A stretch of DNA of 64,000 nucleotides, taken from the NCBI RefSeq assembly GCF_014126825.1, contig NZ_CP059900.1, positions 2,494,954 to 2,558,953 of the forward strand, read 5' to 3'. A program made the translations under genes and the position numbers. Under the pieces are notes generated by a model that saw only the letters and a list, made by a program, of their open reading frames with translations, did not search any database and was not told the DNA's origin. Position 1 is the first letter of the stretch. Every line of letters begins with the position of its first letter. Source of the stretch: Tomitella gaofuii (GTDB lineage: Bacteria; Actinomycetota; Actinomycetes; Mycobacteriales; Mycobacteriaceae). This document shows positions 46,979-56,832 of the stretch, one piece after another.

Positions 46979-47073
46979 GGCACACAGTCCGGCTCGTTCC
47001 GGAAGATCCGCTCAGACTCTCCGCCGGGCACCGCCGGTGTGATTTTGCACGACATCGTCATGAAAGGGCGTAC

Positions 47074-48366
<1,293 letters not shown>

Positions 48367-48403
48367 GACCCTGGCAGGCCCGATGAGCGGGCCCGCCGCG
48401 GTT

Positions 48404-48437
48404 CCGGCCGCCGTCCCCTGCACGGGGCGGCGGCCGG
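48404..48437 (+). terminator. Terminator-like hairpin after sigA
   Basis: CCGGCCGCCG (48404-48413) pairs with CGGCGGCCGG (48428-48437), with the inner CCCC/GGGG closing a short loop. No T tract. It lies between convergent sigA and the antiporter gene. Confidence 0.55.
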
Positions 48438-48482
48438 AGTCGTCGCACCGCCGCCCGCGCACCGCCGCCCGCGCACCGTCGG

Positions 48483-49805
48483 TCACTCGCCCGCGGGTTC
48501 GGGAGCCCCGTCGGCTCCGGCGCGGCGGCCGCCGTCGCCGGCCGCTCCGGCCGTGCCGGTGCCACCGGAAAGCGGCTCGGCCTCTCCCGCCGGCTCCGAC
48601 AGGTCCTCGGCCCGTGCGCGCCTGCGCCTGTTCCGCCGCCGCGCGGCCCTGTCCTGCAGCCCCCGCGCGGCGGGCTCTGCCACCTTGGCCAGCACCGGCC
48701 CCAGGACCGCCATCAACAGCACGTAGGCGCTCGCCATGGCGGCCAGCTCGCCGTTGACGGCCCCTGCCGCCACGGCCAGCCCCGCGATGACGATGGAGAA
48801 CTCGCCGCGCGCCACGAGCGTGGTGCCGGCACGGAGCTGACCCATCCGGGCGACGTTGGCGTGCCGCGCGGCCACGACACCGGTGATGATCTTGGTCACG
48901 GTGGTCACGAGCGCCAGCGCCAGCGCCCAACCGAGCACCGGGGGGATCGTCGCGATGTCCGTGTTGAGCCCGAAGACGACGAAGAAGATCGCCGCGAACA
49001 GGTCCCGCAGCGGTTCGAGCAGTTTGGCGGCGTTCCGGGCGGTCACCCCCGACACGGCGATACCCAGCAGGAACGCGCCGACGGCCGCGGAGACCTGCAG
49101 AGCCTGCGCCAGCCCGGCCACCAGCAGCGCCGCGCCGAGCATCTTGAGCAGGAACGTCTCCTTGTCCGGGCTGGCGACGAGCGCGGAGACGAACCGGCCG
49201 TAGCGCAGGGCGATCACCATGACCACGCTCACGGCCAGCAGCGCGATGCCCACCGCCTCGAACCCGCCGAGCACGCTGACGCCGCCGATCACCGCCGTGA
49301 GGATCGGCAAGTACACCGCCATCGCGAGGTCCTCGAAGACGAGGATGGACAGCACCACCGGCGTCTCCCTGTTGCCGTAGCGGCCCAGGTCCAACAGCAC
49401 CTTGGCGATGATCCCGGTGGACGAGCTGTATGTGACGCCGCCCATCACGAGGGCGCCGACGGGCCCCCACCCGAGCAGCAGCGCCAGCCCCGCCCCCGGG
49501 GCCGCGTTGAGAACCACGTCGAGCACGCCGCCGAACCATGAGCGGCGCAGCCCGGTCATGAGCTCGGCCGCCGAGTACTCGAGTCCCAGCAGCAGCAACA
49601 GCAGTACCACGCCGATGTCTGCGGCCAGGTCGCTGAAGTCGCCGATGTCGCCGAGCGAGATCAGCCCGCCGTTGCCGAAGGCGAGCCCGCCCAACAGGTA
49701 CAGCGGAATGGGCGAAAGTCCGAAGCGGCCGGCGAGGCGCCCCACCACGCCGAGCACGAAGAAGACGCCACCGAGCTCGAGGAGCCCGAGCGTTGCGGCG
49801 TCCAC
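48483..49805 (-). CDS. CPA2-family cation/proton antiporter (KhtU-like)
   Basis: 440 aa with about twelve transmembrane helices (Na_H_Exchanger fold); the ion-site region reads VLVFEDLAMAVYLPI near residue 145. The 60-residue cytoplasmic tail is charged and Gly-rich. Together with the upstream RCK_C protein it has the make-up of B. subtilis KhtTU, a potassium/proton efflux system. GTG 49805 follows the regulator stop by 7 bp, so the two form an operon. Confidence 0.87.
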   Translation of the reverse strand: MDAATLGLLELGGVFFVLGVVGRLAGRFGLSPIPLYLLGGLAFGNGGLISLGDIGDFSDLAADIGVVLLLLLLGLEYSAAELMTGLRRSWFGGVLDVVLNAAPGAGLALLLGWGPVGALVMGGVTYSSSTGIIAKVLLDLGRYGNRETPVVLSILVFEDLAMAVYLPILTAVIGGVSVLGGFEAVGIALLAVSVVMVIALRYGRFVSALVASPDKETFLLKMLGAALLVAGLAQALQVSAAVGAFLLGIAVSGVTARNAAKLLEPLRDLFAAIFFVVFGLNTDIATIPPVLGWALALALVTTVTKIITGVVAARHANVARMGQLRAGTTLVARGEFSIVIAGLAVAAGAVNGELAAMASAYVLLMAVLGPVLAKVAEPAARGLQDRAARRRNRRRRARAEDLSEPAGEAEPLSGGTGTAGAAGDGGRRAGADGAPEPAGE

Positions 49806-49812
49806 AGGCGGC

Positions 49813-50295
49813 CTAGCCTCGGTGCAGGATCTTGGCCGCGGCCTCGATGCCCTCTGCGGTTCCGACGACGATGAGAAGATCCGCGCCGATGATCGTGAAG
49901 TCCGGCCGCGGCGAGGGGTATATCTCGCCGGCGCGCATGACCGCGACGATCGACGCGCCCGTCCGGGTGCGGATCTGGGTGTCGCCCATCTCGCGGCCGT
50001 CGAACGGCGAATCCTCCGGCACGGAGATCTGGCGGGTGGTGAGCCCCGGCAGGTCGCGGTGCTCATCGCGCAGCTGCTCGACCAGTTGGGGCGCGCCGAG
50101 CAGGTTGCTCAGCGTCGAGGCCTCCTCGGCCGTCAGCGGGATCGAGGCCATGCAGGCGTCGGGATCGTCCGAACGCGACAGGATCAGGTCCAGCCCGCCC
50201 TCACGATGCGTGACGACGCCGATCCGCCGCCGTGCTGAGACCTCGAAGTCCTTGCGGACGCCGATCCCCGGCAGGGGCGTGACTTCAACGTTCAT
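49813..50295 (-). CDS. RCK_C/TrkA_C-domain regulatory protein (KhtT-like)
   Basis: 160 aa. The N-terminal half is a KhtT-type domain (PLPGIGVRKDFEV, RRRIGVVTHREGG) and the C-terminal half an RCK_C domain (REMGDTQIRTRTGASIVAVMR; DLLIVVG) that binds nucleotides in KhtT. It likely gates the adjacent antiporter. The start ATG 50295 lies six bases after TAGGGT on the minus strand with no Shine-Dalgarno: leaderless layout. Confidence 0.88.
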   Translation of the reverse strand: MNVEVTPLPGIGVRKDFEVSARRRIGVVTHREGGLDLILSRSDDPDACMASIPLTAEEASTLSNLLGAPQLVEQLRDEHRDLPGLTTRQISVPEDSPFDGREMGDTQIRTRTGASIVAVMRAGEIYPSPRPDFTIIGADLLIVVGTAEGIEAAAKILHRG

Positions 50296-50307
50296 CGGCT
50301 CACCCTA
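50296..50307 (-). promoter_or_regulatory. Candidate leaderless promoter -10 for the KhtT-like gene
   Basis: Minus strand TAGGGT (50307-50302), GAGCCG, then ATG 50295. Exact TANNNT-N6-ATG. Confidence 0.55.
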
Positions 50308-50760
50308 ACGCAGCACAAGCGGCCGTCCTCGACGCCGGGGTACCGCCCGTCCGGCGGGCCGCCGGATTGCGCCGCACCGGTGCGGCCTGCGGCATCCACC
50401 TCGATCCTTCTCCGTCCGCACCGATCCTGCCGTTGACCGAGCGAAGGTGCACCCCCTCCCGGCAGTGCGCGTGCCCTGCCGGCCACCACGCCCGCGGGCG
50501 GATTTCGCTATCGGCGCAATCCGCGGGGCCGCGCACCTGAACAGCAGGTTCGGCCCAGGCGGGACGCGTGCGGGCATGCCCTCGGTCACACGCCGGTGCG
50601 TGCGGGAACAACGCGGACCTCCCACGCGTCTGGCACAGTGAACGGACAGAACGTCACAGCCGAGTTCGCGTTCACGCAACCGGATGGTCCCGGACCCGAA
50701 ATCCATCGGGGTCGGGAACCCGCTGAGACGCACCCATCGGGTGTCGAGGACGGAGGAGTC
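50296..50760. other. Divergent intergenic region between KhtT-like and DUF7455 genes
   Basis: 465 bp without a convincing gene. It contains the leaderless promoter of the KhtT-like gene, a perfect 16-bp palindrome GCCGCACCGGTGCGGC at 50371-50386, and a possible ECF-type promoter GGGAAC-N17-CGTC at 50604-50630 reading toward DUF7455. Confidence 0.6.
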
Positions 50761-50952
50761 ATGACAGGCACACTGATCAGCACCCCGCTGACCGCCGCCG
50801 ACCGCTGCGATCGCTGTGGTGCGGCCGCCAAGGTCCGCGTGACGCTTCCCTCCGGCGGCGAACTCCTGTTCTGCCGCCACCACGGAAACGAGCACGAGAC
50901 CCGCCTCCGCGAGATCGAGGCCACCATCGACGCACAGCCCGTCGACGCCTGA
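50761..50952 (+). CDS. DUF7455 small zinc-ribbon-like protein
   Basis: 63 aa. CDRCG near residue 16 and CRHH near 39 give a CxxC...CxxH pair likely to bind zinc. Actinobacterial genomes often carry such a gene between sigA and sigB; function unknown. A strong GGAGGAGTC directly precedes ATG 50761. A longer in-frame extension upstream has no family support. Confidence 0.82.
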   Translation: MTGTLISTPLTAADRCDRCGAAAKVRVTLPSGGELLFCRHHGNEHETRLREIEATIDAQPVDA

Positions 50953-50989
50953 GCCACGCGGCGGCACCACTGCCGGCCGACCACGCTTC

Positions 50990-51027
50990 CGCCCGGGCGG
51001 GACCGATCCTTCGGCCCCGCCCGGGCG
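50990..51027. terminator. Bidirectional terminator between DUF7455 and helicase genes
   Basis: Perfect 12-bp stem CGCCCGGGCGGG / CCCGCCCGGGCG (50990-51001 and 51016-51027) with a 14-nt loop, then TTCTGC. Confidence 0.65.
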
Positions 51028-51082
51028 TTCTGCATCCCCGGGCGTTCAGCACGCGGGACCGACGGCCGGGCGCGGCCGGCGG

Positions 51083-52981
51083 TCAGTGGTTGCGCAGGTG
51101 CGCGATCCGCGCCTGCAGCTGCTCTGCCGAGGCCAGTGCGGTGGGCGGGCCGCCGCAGACCCGCCGCAGCTCGCCATGGATGACGCCGTGCGGGCGGCCG
51201 GTGCGGTGATGATTGAGTCCCACGAGCGCATTGAGTTCGCGCCGCAGTTCCGTGAGCCGGCGCCGGGTGTCGGTGCCGCCGTCCCCCGCGGGAGCCGGCA
51301 CGTCCGGCCCGGACCGGGCAGCGTCCGCCCCGGGCGCCGCCGCGCCCGCGGAGGATGACCGCTCGTCGAGCTGTTCGCTCTGCCGCCGCCGCAGCAGGTC
51401 GCGCATCTGGTCGGCGTTGAGGAGCCCGGGCAGCCCCAGGTAATCGGCCTCCTCGTCGGATCCGGCGAACGTCGCGGTGCCGAACGACGACCCGTCGTAA
51501 ATGACCTGGTCGAGCTCCGCGTCGGCGCCGATGGACGTGTAGGCCTTCTCCTCCTCGCCCGGCTCGTCCTTCTGCTTGTTCGCGTCCGCCAGGAGCTGGT
51601 CGTCCAGCCCCTCCTCGCGGTGCGGCTTGCCCAGGACGTGGTCGCGCTGGGTTTCGAGCTGGCTGGCGAGGTCGAGGAGCACAGGCACCGACGGCAGGAA
51701 CACGCTGGCCGTCTCCCCCGGCCTGCGCGAGCGCACGAAACGCCCGATCGCCTGGGCGAAGTACAGCGGCGTGGACGCGCTGGTGGCGTAGACCCCGACG
51801 GCCAGGCGCGGCACGTCGACCCCCTCGGAGACCATGCGCACCGCCACCATCCACCGGCTGTCGCCCGCTGCGAACTCCTCGATCCGCTGCGAGGCCGTCG
51901 GGTCGTCGGAGAGCACCACCGTGGGCGTCTCACCGCAGAGGGCGCCGAGCACCTTCGCGTAAGCCCGGGCGGTGGCCTGGTCGGTGGCGATGACGAGGCC
52001 ACCGGCGTCGGGCATCCCGCCGGCGCGCAGCTGCCCCAACCGGGTGTTGGCGGCGGTGAGCACGGCCGGGATCCAGTCGCCCGCAGGGTCCAGCGCCGTC
52101 TTCCACGCCCGCGCCGTCTGCTCCGCATTGAGCGGCTCCCCCAGCCGCGCCGAGTACTCCTCGCCGGCGCTGGTGCGCCAGCGCGCCTCGCCCGAGTAGG
52201 CGAGGAATACCACCGGCCGCACGACGCCGTCCGCCAACGCGTCGGAGTACCCGTAGGAGTGGTCGGCCTTCGAGCGCATCAGGCCGTCGCCGTCCGGCTC
52301 GTAAGTGACGAACGGGATGGCGCTGTCGTCGCTGCGGAACGGCGTGCCGGTGAGCGCCAGGCGGCGGGCGGCGTCGTCGAACGCCTCGCGGATACCCTCG
52401 CCCCAGCTCTTCGCGTCGCCGCCGTGGTGGATCTCGTCCAGGATGACCAGTGTGCGCCGGTTCTCGGTGCGGACGCGGTGCCGGAACGGGTGCGAGGCCA
52501 CCTGCGCGTAGGTGACGACCACGCCGTGGTAGTCCCCGGACGTCTGCCCCACCGAGTTGGAGAAGTCCGGATCCAGCGCGATACCGGCGCGGCGTGCGGA
52601 CTCCGCCCACTGGTACTTGAGGTGTTCGGTGGGCGCGACCACCGTGATCTGGTCCACGGTGCGGTCCGCCAGCAGCTCGGCCGCCACGCGCAGGCCGAAG
52701 GTGGTCTTGCCCGCGCCCGGCGTGGCCACCGCGAGGAAATCACGCGGACTGGTCGTCAGATACCTGGTGAGCGCCCGGCGCTGCCAGGCGCGCAGCGCAC
52801 CCTTTTCCACCCGGGCATCCGCGTTGGCCGCCTCCGCCGTTTCCGCATCCTGCACCTCGGAGACCCCTGTACCGACGACCAACTGCTGCCACACCTCTTC
52901 CGCATCGGCTCCCCCGCCGATGATGGAGCCTACCGCCCTGCGGGCCGCCGCGCGCGTGCGGCCGAGCGTGGTTTGCGGCAC
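51083..52981 (-). CDS. DEAD/DEAH-box (SF2) helicase
   Basis: 632 aa. Motif I TPGAGKT near residue 87, motif II DEIHHGG near 177, motif III TGTPFR near 210, motif VI QAIGRFVRSRR near 405. The order and the DEIH box place it with the SSL2/XPB- and type III restriction-like SF2 helicases. The C-terminal 200 residues are acidic, then contain an HRTGRPHG stretch. Cellular job unknown; it is a conserved chromosomal gene near sigma-factor genes in actinobacteria, with no methylase next to it. GTG 52981 has no strong Shine-Dalgarno, so the exact start is uncertain. Confidence 0.85.
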   Translation of the reverse strand: MPQTTLGRTRAAARRAVGSIIGGGADAEEVWQQLVVGTGVSEVQDAETAEAANADARVEKGALRAWQRRALTRYLTTSPRDFLAVATPGAGKTTFGLRVAAELLADRTVDQITVVAPTEHLKYQWAESARRAGIALDPDFSNSVGQTSGDYHGVVVTYAQVASHPFRHRVRTENRRTLVILDEIHHGGDAKSWGEGIREAFDDAARRLALTGTPFRSDDSAIPFVTYEPDGDGLMRSKADHSYGYSDALADGVVRPVVFLAYSGEARWRTSAGEEYSARLGEPLNAEQTARAWKTALDPAGDWIPAVLTAANTRLGQLRAGGMPDAGGLVIATDQATARAYAKVLGALCGETPTVVLSDDPTASQRIEEFAAGDSRWMVAVRMVSEGVDVPRLAVGVYATSASTPLYFAQAIGRFVRSRRPGETASVFLPSVPVLLDLASQLETQRDHVLGKPHREEGLDDQLLADANKQKDEPGEEEKAYTSIGADAELDQVIYDGSSFGTATFAGSDEEADYLGLPGLLNADQMRDLLRRRQSEQLDERSSSAGAAAPGADAARSGPDVPAPAGDGGTDTRRRLTELRRELNALVGLNHHRTGRPHGVIHGELRRVCGGPPTALASAEQLQARIAHLRNH

Positions 52982-53093
52982 CTGTCGCGGTCCGGCAGCA
53001 GCCCGGTGACGCCCCGGCCGCGCCCCCTGCGGACGACACGCCGCCGACCTTCATGGCAGGTCCAGACCGGGGTCGGGGATGCTGGAGGGTGAC

Positions 53094-54284
53094 ATGGACG
53101 AACACGGACAGGCCGACGGCGCCCCCGCGCACGCGGCAGGATGGGCGCGCAGGGTGTGCCGCGGGGTCCTCGGCGCCCTGGCCACGGTGTGGCGGGTGAT
53201 CGCACGCGTGTCCGTCAAATCGTTCACGGAAGGGATCTTCGGCCGGTCCGCACAGGCCGCGTTCTGGCAGACGTTGTCGCTGCCCCCGCTGCTGCTGGGG
53301 CTGCTCGGTTCGCTCGGCTACATCGGCGGGCTGTTCGGCCCCGACACGGTCGACCTCATCGAATCGAAGATCGTCACCGCAGCGCACACGGTGTTCACCG
53401 ACAACGTGGTCGACCAGATCATCCAGCCGACCATCGTGGACATCCTCGCCCGCGGCCGCGGCGCGATCGTGTCCGTGGGCTTCGTGCTGTCGCTGTGGGC
53501 CGGCTCGTCCGCCATCTCCTGCTTCGTCGACGCCATCGTGGAGGCGCACGGCCAGAAGGAGGAGCGCCACCCCGTCTGGCAGCGTGTGGTGGCGCTGTTC
53601 CTCTACCTGTTCTTCCTGCTGCTCAGCGTGATCACGCTCCCGCTGGTGGCGCTGGGCCCCACCTACATCGCGCAGATCATGCCGGACTCCTGGTACGGGT
53701 TCGGCTCGCGGCTGATCGACATCGCCTACTTCCCCGCCGTGGGGGTGCTGCTGGTGGCGGGGCTGACCACCCTCAACAAGCTGGCCCTGCCCCGGTCGCT
53801 GCCGTGGCACCGGCTGCTCGGGGGCGCGGTCCTCGCCGGCGTGTTCTTCGTTCTCGCCAGCGCCGGGCTGCGCTTCTACCTGACCCTCGTCACCCAGACC
53901 GGCTACAGCTACGGCGCGCTCGCGACGCCGATCGCGTTCCTGCTGTTCACGTTCTTCCTGGGGTTCGCGGTGGTGCTCGGGGCGCAATTCAACGCCGTGA
54001 TCCAGGAGTTCTGGCCCGCGCGCCGCACCCGGATCGACCAGCTCCGCGACTGGCTCAGCACGCAGTCCGACACGCTGGACGGGCTCTCCGGCGCGGCGGC
54101 GACCTCACCGCTGCGCCGCATCGCCTCCGCGCCCCGGCGCACCACTGTCCAGCGGCATCCCGCAGCGCGCCCCGAAGAACTCGCCCGCCCGCCGGTGCCG
54201 GACCGCCCGTCCCCCGGCGGCCCCCGCGCCGGCACGGCGCAGGGGGGCGAGGTGCGTCAGCTTCCCGACGGCAGGGTCTCGTAG
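53094..54284 (+). CDS. YihY/BrkB-family membrane protein
   Basis: 396 aa, matching Rv2707. Six transmembrane helices in the Virul_fac_BrkB pattern (LSLPPLLLGLLGSLGYIGG, then LFLYLFFLLLSVITLPLVAL) and a hydrophilic Arg/Pro-rich C-terminal tail. Function of the family is not settled. ATG 53094 is preferred over ATG 53079 because GGAGG is five bases before it. The tail overlaps the convergent DUF3039 gene by 28 bp. Confidence 0.88.
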   Translation: MDEHGQADGAPAHAAGWARRVCRGVLGALATVWRVIARVSVKSFTEGIFGRSAQAAFWQTLSLPPLLLGLLGSLGYIGGLFGPDTVDLIESKIVTAAHTVFTDNVVDQIIQPTIVDILARGRGAIVSVGFVLSLWAGSSAISCFVDAIVEAHGQKEERHPVWQRVVALFLYLFFLLLSVITLPLVALGPTYIAQIMPDSWYGFGSRLIDIAYFPAVGVLLVAGLTTLNKLALPRSLPWHRLLGGAVLAGVFFVLASAGLRFYLTLVTQTGYSYGALATPIAFLLFTFFLGFAVVLGAQFNAVIQEFWPARRTRIDQLRDWLSTQSDTLDGLSGAAATSPLRRIASAPRRTTVQRHPAARPEELARPPVPDRPSPGGPRAGTAQGGEVRQLPDGRVS

Positions 54285-54508
54285 ACCTTCTTGCACTCGG
54301 GGCACACCGGCGAGTTCGGTTTGGGCGACTTCGTCACGGAGAAGACCTCGCCGCAGAGCGCCACCACCTGGGTGCCCATCACGGCGCTCTCCGCGATCTT
54401 GTCCTTGCGCACATAGTGGAAGAACTTGGGTCTGTCGTCGTCGGTGCGTTCGTCCTCGACGACCTCGGGCTCCAGCAGGCCGGTCTGCCCGGCGGTTTGA
54501 GTACTCAC
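54257..54508 (-). CDS. DUF3039 protein
   Basis: 83 aa, matching Rv2708c. PKFFHYVRKDKIAESAVMG is the conserved core, followed by VALCGE and CPECKKVYE, three cysteines that may bind zinc. Function unknown. GTG 54508 gives the usual length and lies close after GGAG; ATG 54517 is an alternative. Convergent overlap with the YihY gene. Confidence 0.87.
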   Translation of the reverse strand: MSTQTAGQTGLLEPEVVEDERTDDDRPKFFHYVRKDKIAESAVMGTQVVALCGEVFSVTKSPKPNSPVCPECKKVYETLPSGS

Positions 54509-54590
54509 GCACTCCATGATGCCGGAAACCGCGCCCCGAGTACCAGCCCCGGCCAGTGCGCCCGCCGCCGCGCAGTGGGAGCATGGAGGC

Positions 54591-55004
54591 ATGGCATACG
54601 ACGGCGGCTACGAGGATGCGGGGCCCGGCGAGCAGTACCGCGGCGAATCGGGCTTCGACGGCACCGGGTCGGACCTGTCCTCGGCATCCGCATCACGCAG
54701 GCCGCCGAGGATCACCGAGGCCCAGGAATCGTTCGAGGCGCAGCAGCGCGTCCGCATACGCAAGTACGCGATCCTCATGGGCTTCCGCATCCCCGCGCTG
54801 GTGGTCGCGGTGATCGTCTACAGCACCTGGAACAACGTGTGGGCCGCGCTGATCATCGTCGCCATCTCCATCCCCCTGCCGTGGATCGCCGTGCTCATCG
54901 CCAACGACGCCCCGCCCCGGCGCAAGGACAAGCTGCGCCGCTACGCACGCCCGTCGCACGAGCGGCAGTTGGACGCGCGCACCCACCGCACCATCGAGGG
55001 GTGA
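54591..55004 (+). CDS. DUF3099 membrane protein
   Basis: 137 aa, matching Rv2709. Residues about 58-103 form two hydrophobic helices (ILMGFRIPALVVAVIVYS and WAALIIVAISIPLPWIAVLI) with a basic tail. RRPPRITEAQESFEAQQRVR-like sequence before them is the family start. Function unknown. GGAGG lies just before ATG 54591, with short spacing. Confidence 0.85.
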   Translation: MAYDGGYEDAGPGEQYRGESGFDGTGSDLSSASASRRPPRITEAQESFEAQQRVRIRKYAILMGFRIPALVVAVIVYSTWNNVWAALIIVAISIPLPWIAVLIANDAPPRRKDKLRRYARPSHERQLDARTHRTIEG

Positions 55005-55055
55005 CCGCGCGGCCCGCGCCGTACGTTGCGCCGGGCCTCCTGAAACAATCCGTGC

Positions 55056-56627
55056 ATGAGCATGCACACGCCCGGCGCCTCTCCCCTCGTCACGCTCGCA
55101 CCGCGGCTGCGGGAAGCGTTCCTGGCGCAGGGCTACGACGCCGACACCCTTCTGGCGATACTCGGCGACGACGGGCATGACGCACTCGGCCGGGGCGAAC
55201 CGGTACCGGTACGGCGGGCGGCCGCCGGCGCCGGGCACGCCAGCACGCTCATCCGCCTGCTGCTCGTCGGCGACGACTGCCCGCGCGGCGAGGCCGCCGC
55301 CGCCCTGGCCCCCGTCGACATCGACGAGGCCGTCGCGGCGGGCCTGCTGGAGGCCGACGGCGACAGCGTCCGGGCGGCGCTCGACGTGCGCCCGATGGAC
55401 CTGGGGGCCGGGACCCGGTGGATGATCTCCGACCTCGACGGCAGCATGCGGGCGCGCGCCACCGCGCCCGACCACGTCCTGGGGGTCGGCCACGCGTCGC
55501 TGTCGCTGCTGCGCGCCACCCCCACGGCACCCGCGGACGCGGTGCTGGACGTGGGCACCGGGTGCGGCGTGCAGGCCGTGCACGCCGCCGGCTACGCGCG
55601 CCGCGTCGCCGCCACCGACGTGAGCGCGCGCGCACTGGAGTTCGCGGCGGCCGGCTGCGTCCTCAACGACGTCGACGTCGAGCTGCTCCGCGGCCCCTGG
55701 TACGGGCCCGCGGCGGGGCGCAGGTTCGACCGCATCGTGGCCAACCCGCCGTTCGTCGTCGGCCGCGGCACCGTCGATCACACCTACCGCGACTCCGGCC
55801 TGCCCCTCGACGGCGCGAGCGAGACGATGATCTCCGGCGCGCTCGCGCACCTGGCGCCGCACGGGGTCGCCACGATGCTCGCGTCCTGGGTGCACCTGCG
55901 CGGCGAAGATTGGCGCTCACGTGTGGCCGGGTGGCTGCCCGACGACGGGCTCGAGGCGTGGGTCGTCCAGCGCGACGTCGCCGACCCGGCGCTGTATGTG
56001 GGCACGTGGATGCGCGATGCGGGGCTCGACCCGCGCGACCCCGCACACGCGGCGCTCGCGGACGACTGGCTGGCGCACTTCGAGGCCGCCGGCGTCGAGG
56101 GCGTCGGCTTCGGCTTCGTCTATCTGCAGCGCACCGACGAGCCGACGTCGGTGACGGCCGAGGACCTGCGGCACGGGTTCGACGACCCGCTGGGCGACGA
56201 GGCGCTCGACCACCTGGCCCGCGCGGCGTGGCTGCGCCGCGCCGACGTGGCCTCCTCCCGCTTCCGGTTCGACGCGGCGACCGCACTCGAACGCGTGCTG
56301 CTCCCCACCGCCGCCGCCTCGTCGCCCACCGGCTCCCCCGGCGCCGCTCCAGGGCGGGACGCACCGACCGCGGACGAGGCCACGTGGCGTGAAGCGGTGA
56401 CGCGACTGCACCGGGGCGGCGGCCCGCGCTGGCAGCACGAGGTGGACGAGGCGTCGCTCCAGCTGCTCACCGGCCTGGGCCGCGGCGAGCTGACCACGGC
56501 GCAGGTGGCCGGGCTGCTCGCCGCCGCCCGGGGAGCCGATGCCGACGCGCTCATCGGTGAGGCCACCGCGCTCGTCACCGCGCTCGTGCGGCATGGTTTG
56601 CTGCGGCCGGCCGCGGGGAACCCGTGA
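55056..56627 (+). CDS. Class I SAM-dependent methyltransferase (HemK/PrmC-like)
   Basis: 523 aa. Central methyltransferase: DVGTGCGVQAVHAA near residue 167 (SAM loop) and VANPPFVVGRG near 230, the NPPF motif of amino- and amide-N methyltransferases. The N-terminal 140 residues are helical and the last 150 contain a winged-helix-like part. Substrate unknown; possibly a protein glutamine or a nucleic-acid base. AACAAT lies six bases before ATG 55056, a weak leaderless arrangement. Precedes sigB. Confidence 0.85.
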   Translation: MSMHTPGASPLVTLAPRLREAFLAQGYDADTLLAILGDDGHDALGRGEPVPVRRAAAGAGHASTLIRLLLVGDDCPRGEAAAALAPVDIDEAVAAGLLEADGDSVRAALDVRPMDLGAGTRWMISDLDGSMRARATAPDHVLGVGHASLSLLRATPTAPADAVLDVGTGCGVQAVHAAGYARRVAATDVSARALEFAAAGCVLNDVDVELLRGPWYGPAAGRRFDRIVANPPFVVGRGTVDHTYRDSGLPLDGASETMISGALAHLAPHGVATMLASWVHLRGEDWRSRVAGWLPDDGLEAWVVQRDVADPALYVGTWMRDAGLDPRDPAHAALADDWLAHFEAAGVEGVGFGFVYLQRTDEPTSVTAEDLRHGFDDPLGDEALDHLARAAWLRRADVASSRFRFDAATALERVLLPTAAASSPTGSPGAAPGRDAPTADEATWREAVTRLHRGGGPRWQHEVDEASLQLLTGLGRGELTTAQVAGLLAAARGADADALIGEATALVTALVRHGLLRPAAGNP

Positions 56628-56767
56628 GCACGCCCCGCCGCCCGGCGGCGCGGGCGCGGCGGAGCCACCCTGAGAGCGCGCGCGTCCGTCCACATCGAAC
56701 TCTCAGCAACTTCTCAGACAGTGCGCCGCAAACATGCAGGTCACAAGGCATGGGGCTGCGGAACGCC

Positions 56768-56795
56768 GGGAACTAAACCGCCCCCGCCGCGCGTT
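56768..56795 (+). promoter_or_regulatory. ECF-type promoter of sigB
   Basis: GGGAAC (56768-56773), 18-bp spacer, CGTT (56792-56795), about 38 bp before the sigB start. It matches the SigE/SigH-type promoters known to drive sigB in mycobacteria. Confidence 0.65.
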
Positions 56796-56832
56796 GAACG
56801 GTGTGAGACATCAACGAGGCAGGAGGCACCCC

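Noticed and set aside
43953-46985. Minus-strand open frame of about 1,010 codons across cei, suhB and ppgK
   Set aside because: suhB and the two plus-strand genes have clear catalytic motifs; this frame crosses all three with low-complexity sequence.
51083-52981. SF2 helicase considered as part of a defence or restriction system
   Set aside because: No methylase, nuclease, or other defence gene lies next to it, and it sits among conserved housekeeping genes between sigA and sigB.
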